From an uncultured Lachnospiraceae bacterium (GTDB lineage: Bacteria > Bacillota > Clostridia > Lachnospirales > Lachnospiraceae): a stretch of 64,000 bases of DNA. A program made the translations under genes and the position numbers. The stretch covers positions 1 through 64,000 of the forward strand of contig CAJUJY010000010.1 in the NCBI GenBank assembly GCA_910586555.1, given 5' to 3'. The notes beneath the pieces were generated by a model. The model was not told the DNA's origin. It saw only the letters and a list, made by a program, of their open reading frames with translations, and searched no databases. Below, piece after piece: positions 61,789 through 64,000 of the stretch. Position 1 is the stretch's first letter. Each line of letters begins with the position of its first letter.

Positions 61789-63570
61789 TTACATCTGGTA
61801 CTGTGACATATACAAGTTATAATAAAGCCCCTTTTTCTTAAGAAGCCCGCTATGGTTTCCTGATTCTTGTATGCCTCCCTTATCTATATACATTATCATA
61901 TCTGCATTTTTAATTGTTGAAAGGCGGTGTGCAATAATAAATGAAGTCCTCCCTTTAAGAAGCCTTTCAAGCCCTTTTTGTAAAATTATTTCTGTTTCTG
62001 TATCAATACTTGAAGTTGCTTCATCAAGTATAAGTATTGCAGGATTAGCAAGCAGTGCCCTTGCAAATGAAACAAGCTGCCGCTGTCCTGCTGAAAGCCT
62101 GCTGCCACGTTCATTTACCTGTGTATTATAACCATCTTCCATATTTATTATAAAATCATGGGCACATACAGTTTTTGCTGCTTCAATCACTTCTTCATCT
62201 GAAGCCTCTTTATTACCATAACGGATATTATCCATAATAGTTCCTGAAAATATAAAACTGTCCTGCATCATTACACCCATCTGTTTACGTAAGGAATTAA
62301 TCTTTACCTTTGATATATCTATTCCATCAACCAGTATTTCCCCACTATCTACATTATAAAACCTGCTTAAAAGATTTACAATAGTTGTTTTACCTGCACC
62401 CGTAGGCCCTGTTATAGCTATGCATTGTCCATGTTTTACACTAAAATTAATATTCTTTAAAACTTCCACACCATCTTCATAGCTAAAAGTTACATCCCGG
62501 AATTCTACATCACCTGTTATGCCTGGCATATCTGTAGCATCTGGACAGTCTTTTACATTTATGGGTTCATCAATAGTTTCAAAAATACGTTCAAGATATG
62601 ATACTGCTGTAAGCACACTATTATAAAAGTTTGCTATAGTATTTACTGGCGCCCAGAACCGGCTTATATAAGCTGTAAATGCAAATATAACACCAACCCC
62701 AATACCTGCACTGCTTTTACCCATAATACCATAAACACCAGCTACATAAATAAAAGCAGTTGTAACAGTTGATATAATGTCTACAACCGGGCTCATTGCA
62801 AAATTAAAATATACAGCCCTAAGCCATGACTTGCGGTAAAGGCGGCTTAAATCATTAAAAATATCTGTATTTTTCTGTTCACGTACAAATGCCTGGGTTA
62901 CACGTATGCCATTTATGCTTTCTGCAATATACGCATTAAGATTTGACTGTTTATTGCTCTGTACCTGCCATGCACGTCTTTGTTTACGTTTAATTATTAT
63001 AATATAAGCTGCAAGTAATGGAAGCCCGCATAAACACACTAACGTAAGCTTAAAACTCATTGCAAACATAAATACCAGTATAAAAACCAGGTTGCATAAA
63101 TCAGTTATTGTATTTAAAATTCCATTTGACAGAAGGTCACTTAAACTATTAACATAATTAACAACACGCACTTGTATTTTTCCATGTGGGCGTTCATCAT
63201 AATAACTAAAAGGAAGTTCCTGTAAATGTTTAAAAATATCTTCCCTTAACTGGTGTATTATATCCTGACCTATCCTTGTAGTTACACTTATTTTTATTCT
63301 TGTACTTATAACCTGGTATACTACAATTATTACTGCCATTAAAGACAATAATACTATTTTATCTATATCCTTCCCTGGAATATATATATCCATCTCCATT
63401 TGTAAAAACTTTGGTATAAACATACCAAGTGCAGAAGATGAAAGCATAAGAAAAAGCACTATACCCATTTTTTTCTTATAAGGTTTTATATATCCTGCAA
63501 GACGCTTAATCTGTTTTATATCAAACTGGTCTTCTAAAGTTTCATCTATATCATAACGGTTTCTTGCCAC
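61789..63570 (-). CDS. ABC exporter subunit (permease fused to ATPase)
   Basis: A 593-aa protein. The GTG at 63570 is preferred because AAGGAGG lies 8 nt upstream; an earlier in-frame GTG at 63606 has none. Six transmembrane helices precede an ATPase with Walker A GPTGAGKTT, signature LSAGQRQ, Walker B ILILDEATSSID with the catalytic Glu, and the switch His in FIIAHRLSTI. It pairs with the subunit encoded just upstream to form a heterodimeric exporter. Confidence 0.92.
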   Translation of the reverse strand: MARNRYDIDETLEDQFDIKQIKRLAGYIKPYKKKMGIVLFLMLSSSALGMFIPKFLQMEMDIYIPGKDIDKIVLLSLMAVIIVVYQVISTRIKISVTTRIGQDIIHQLREDIFKHLQELPFSYYDERPHGKIQVRVVNYVNSLSDLLSNGILNTITDLCNLVFILVFMFAMSFKLTLVCLCGLPLLAAYIIIIKRKQRRAWQVQSNKQSNLNAYIAESINGIRVTQAFVREQKNTDIFNDLSRLYRKSWLRAVYFNFAMSPVVDIISTVTTAFIYVAGVYGIMGKSSAGIGVGVIFAFTAYISRFWAPVNTIANFYNSVLTAVSYLERIFETIDEPINVKDCPDATDMPGITGDVEFRDVTFSYEDGVEVLKNINFSVKHGQCIAITGPTGAGKTTIVNLLSRFYNVDSGEILVDGIDISKVKINSLRKQMGVMMQDSFIFSGTIMDNIRYGNKEASDEEVIEAAKTVCAHDFIINMEDGYNTQVNERGSRLSAGQRQLVSFARALLANPAILILDEATSSIDTETEIILQKGLERLLKGRTSFIIAHRLSTIKNADMIMYIDKGGIQESGNHSGLLKKKGLYYNLYMSQYQM

Positions 63571-63612
63571 AACTGCCACCTCCTTGTTATTAGTATTTAC
63601 TTGCACAAAAAT

Positions 63613-64000
63613 TTATGTTACTGCATTTCTTTTCTTTAACTCTGCTGCCATAGGATACTGGTGGTAATAAACTGCTGAATAATAGCCGTTTTTCTCCAAA
63701 AGTTCCTTATGTGTGCCCTGCTCTGCTATCCGTCCATTATCAAGCACAATAATTTTATCAGCATCCCTTATTGAAGAAATCCTATATGCAATAATAAATG
63801 TTGTACATGAATGGTTTATATTTTCAAGCTGGCGCTGTATATAACTTTCTGTTTCCATATCAACAGCAGAAGTAGTATCATCAAGGATAAGTACTGATGG
63901 CTCTTTAATAAGTGCCCTTGCAAGTGAAATCCTCTGTTTCTGCCCTCCTGAAAGCCCTACACCTCTCTCACCAACCATAGTATCATAGCCATCTGGCATA
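63613..64000 (-). CDS. ABC exporter subunit with degenerate ATP site (5' part beyond window)
   Basis: The last ~128 residues of an ABC ATPase, whose start lies beyond the right edge. The signature LSGGQKQRISLARAL is intact. Walker B reads LILDDTTSAVD, with Asp in place of the catalytic Glu, and the switch loop reads IIAYRISSI, with Tyr in place of His. This is the pattern of the non-catalytic site in heterodimeric exporters. It lies about 40 nt upstream of its partner. Confidence 0.9.
   Translation of the reverse strand, partial: MPDGYDTMVGERGVGLSGGQKQRISLARALIKEPSVLILDDTTSAVDMETESYIQRQLENINHSCTTFIIAYRISSIRDADKIIVLDNGRIAEQGTHKELLEKNGYYSAVYYHQYPMAAELKKRNAVT

Overview
The window looks like a chromosome segment from a low-GC, spore-forming anaerobic Firmicute of the Lachnospiraceae/Clostridia type. 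The signs are AT-rich sequence, AGGAGG ribosome binding sites, a cotJABC spore-coat operon, RecU, RNase Y, serS, fabF, a TPP-riboswitch-controlled thiamine locus and many two-transmembrane or sensory proteins. Most core genes between 13.5 and 47 kb lie on the minus strand.

Region 1 (1-13465) is accessory DNA. It ends at a 42-nt 3' fragment of tRNA-Gln(UUG) at 13424-13465, which I read as the distal attachment site of an integrative element; the intact tRNA and the rest of the element would lie left of position 1. It carries a minus-strand trio (HTH protein, 68-aa protein, membrane-anchored Ser/Thr kinase) and a small Cro/C1-type regulator. Facing away from the regulator is a plus-strand operon: a dynamin-like GTPase, a second P-loop GTPase, an unrecognised protein, a C-terminally membrane-anchored protein and a membrane protein with MORN repeats and a YARHG domain. 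A perfect 10-bp inverted repeat sits between the -35 and -10 of the operon promoter. This is the best candidate for an undescribed system; a defence or conflict role is inferred only. Its right part (10.3-13.3 kb) is debris: an N-truncated DUF932 gene, a DUF5688/YqaJ chimera and a gene broken by an in-frame TAG.

Region 2 (13.5-47.4 kb) is core genome. It holds an Hpt protein, recU, an RluA-type pseudouridine synthase, an RsmF-like methyltransferase, a small alarmone synthetase, an M23 peptidase, proC, a RACo-like ASKHA protein, rny, recX-recA and a DUF1653 protein. The thiamine genes thiE-HAD and thiD-thiC converge, with a TPP riboswitch upstream of thiC. Then come an unusual secreted tandem nitrilase-LRR protein, cotJABC with a Cys-rich repeat in CotJA, a DUF3810 metalloprotease-like membrane protein, a zinc-ribbon/HTH protein, serS, an Fn3-like secreted protein, a degenerate PAS-GGDEF-EAL protein, fabF, a hybrid histidine kinase, galK and a low-molecular-weight phosphatase.

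Region 3 (47.7-56.1 kb) is a second accessory patch: a DUF2971 gene interrupted by TAG, a gene remnant, a 43-bp tandem repeat, an Rpn/PD-(D/E)XK family protein and a complete type I restriction-modification operon (hsdM-hsdS-hsdR).

Region 4 (56.5-64 kb) is ordinary again: an orphan LytTR response regulator, a chemoreceptor, azlC-azlD, a YdcF protein, an acyl-ACP thioesterase and a heterodimeric ABC exporter whose second subunit runs off the right edge.
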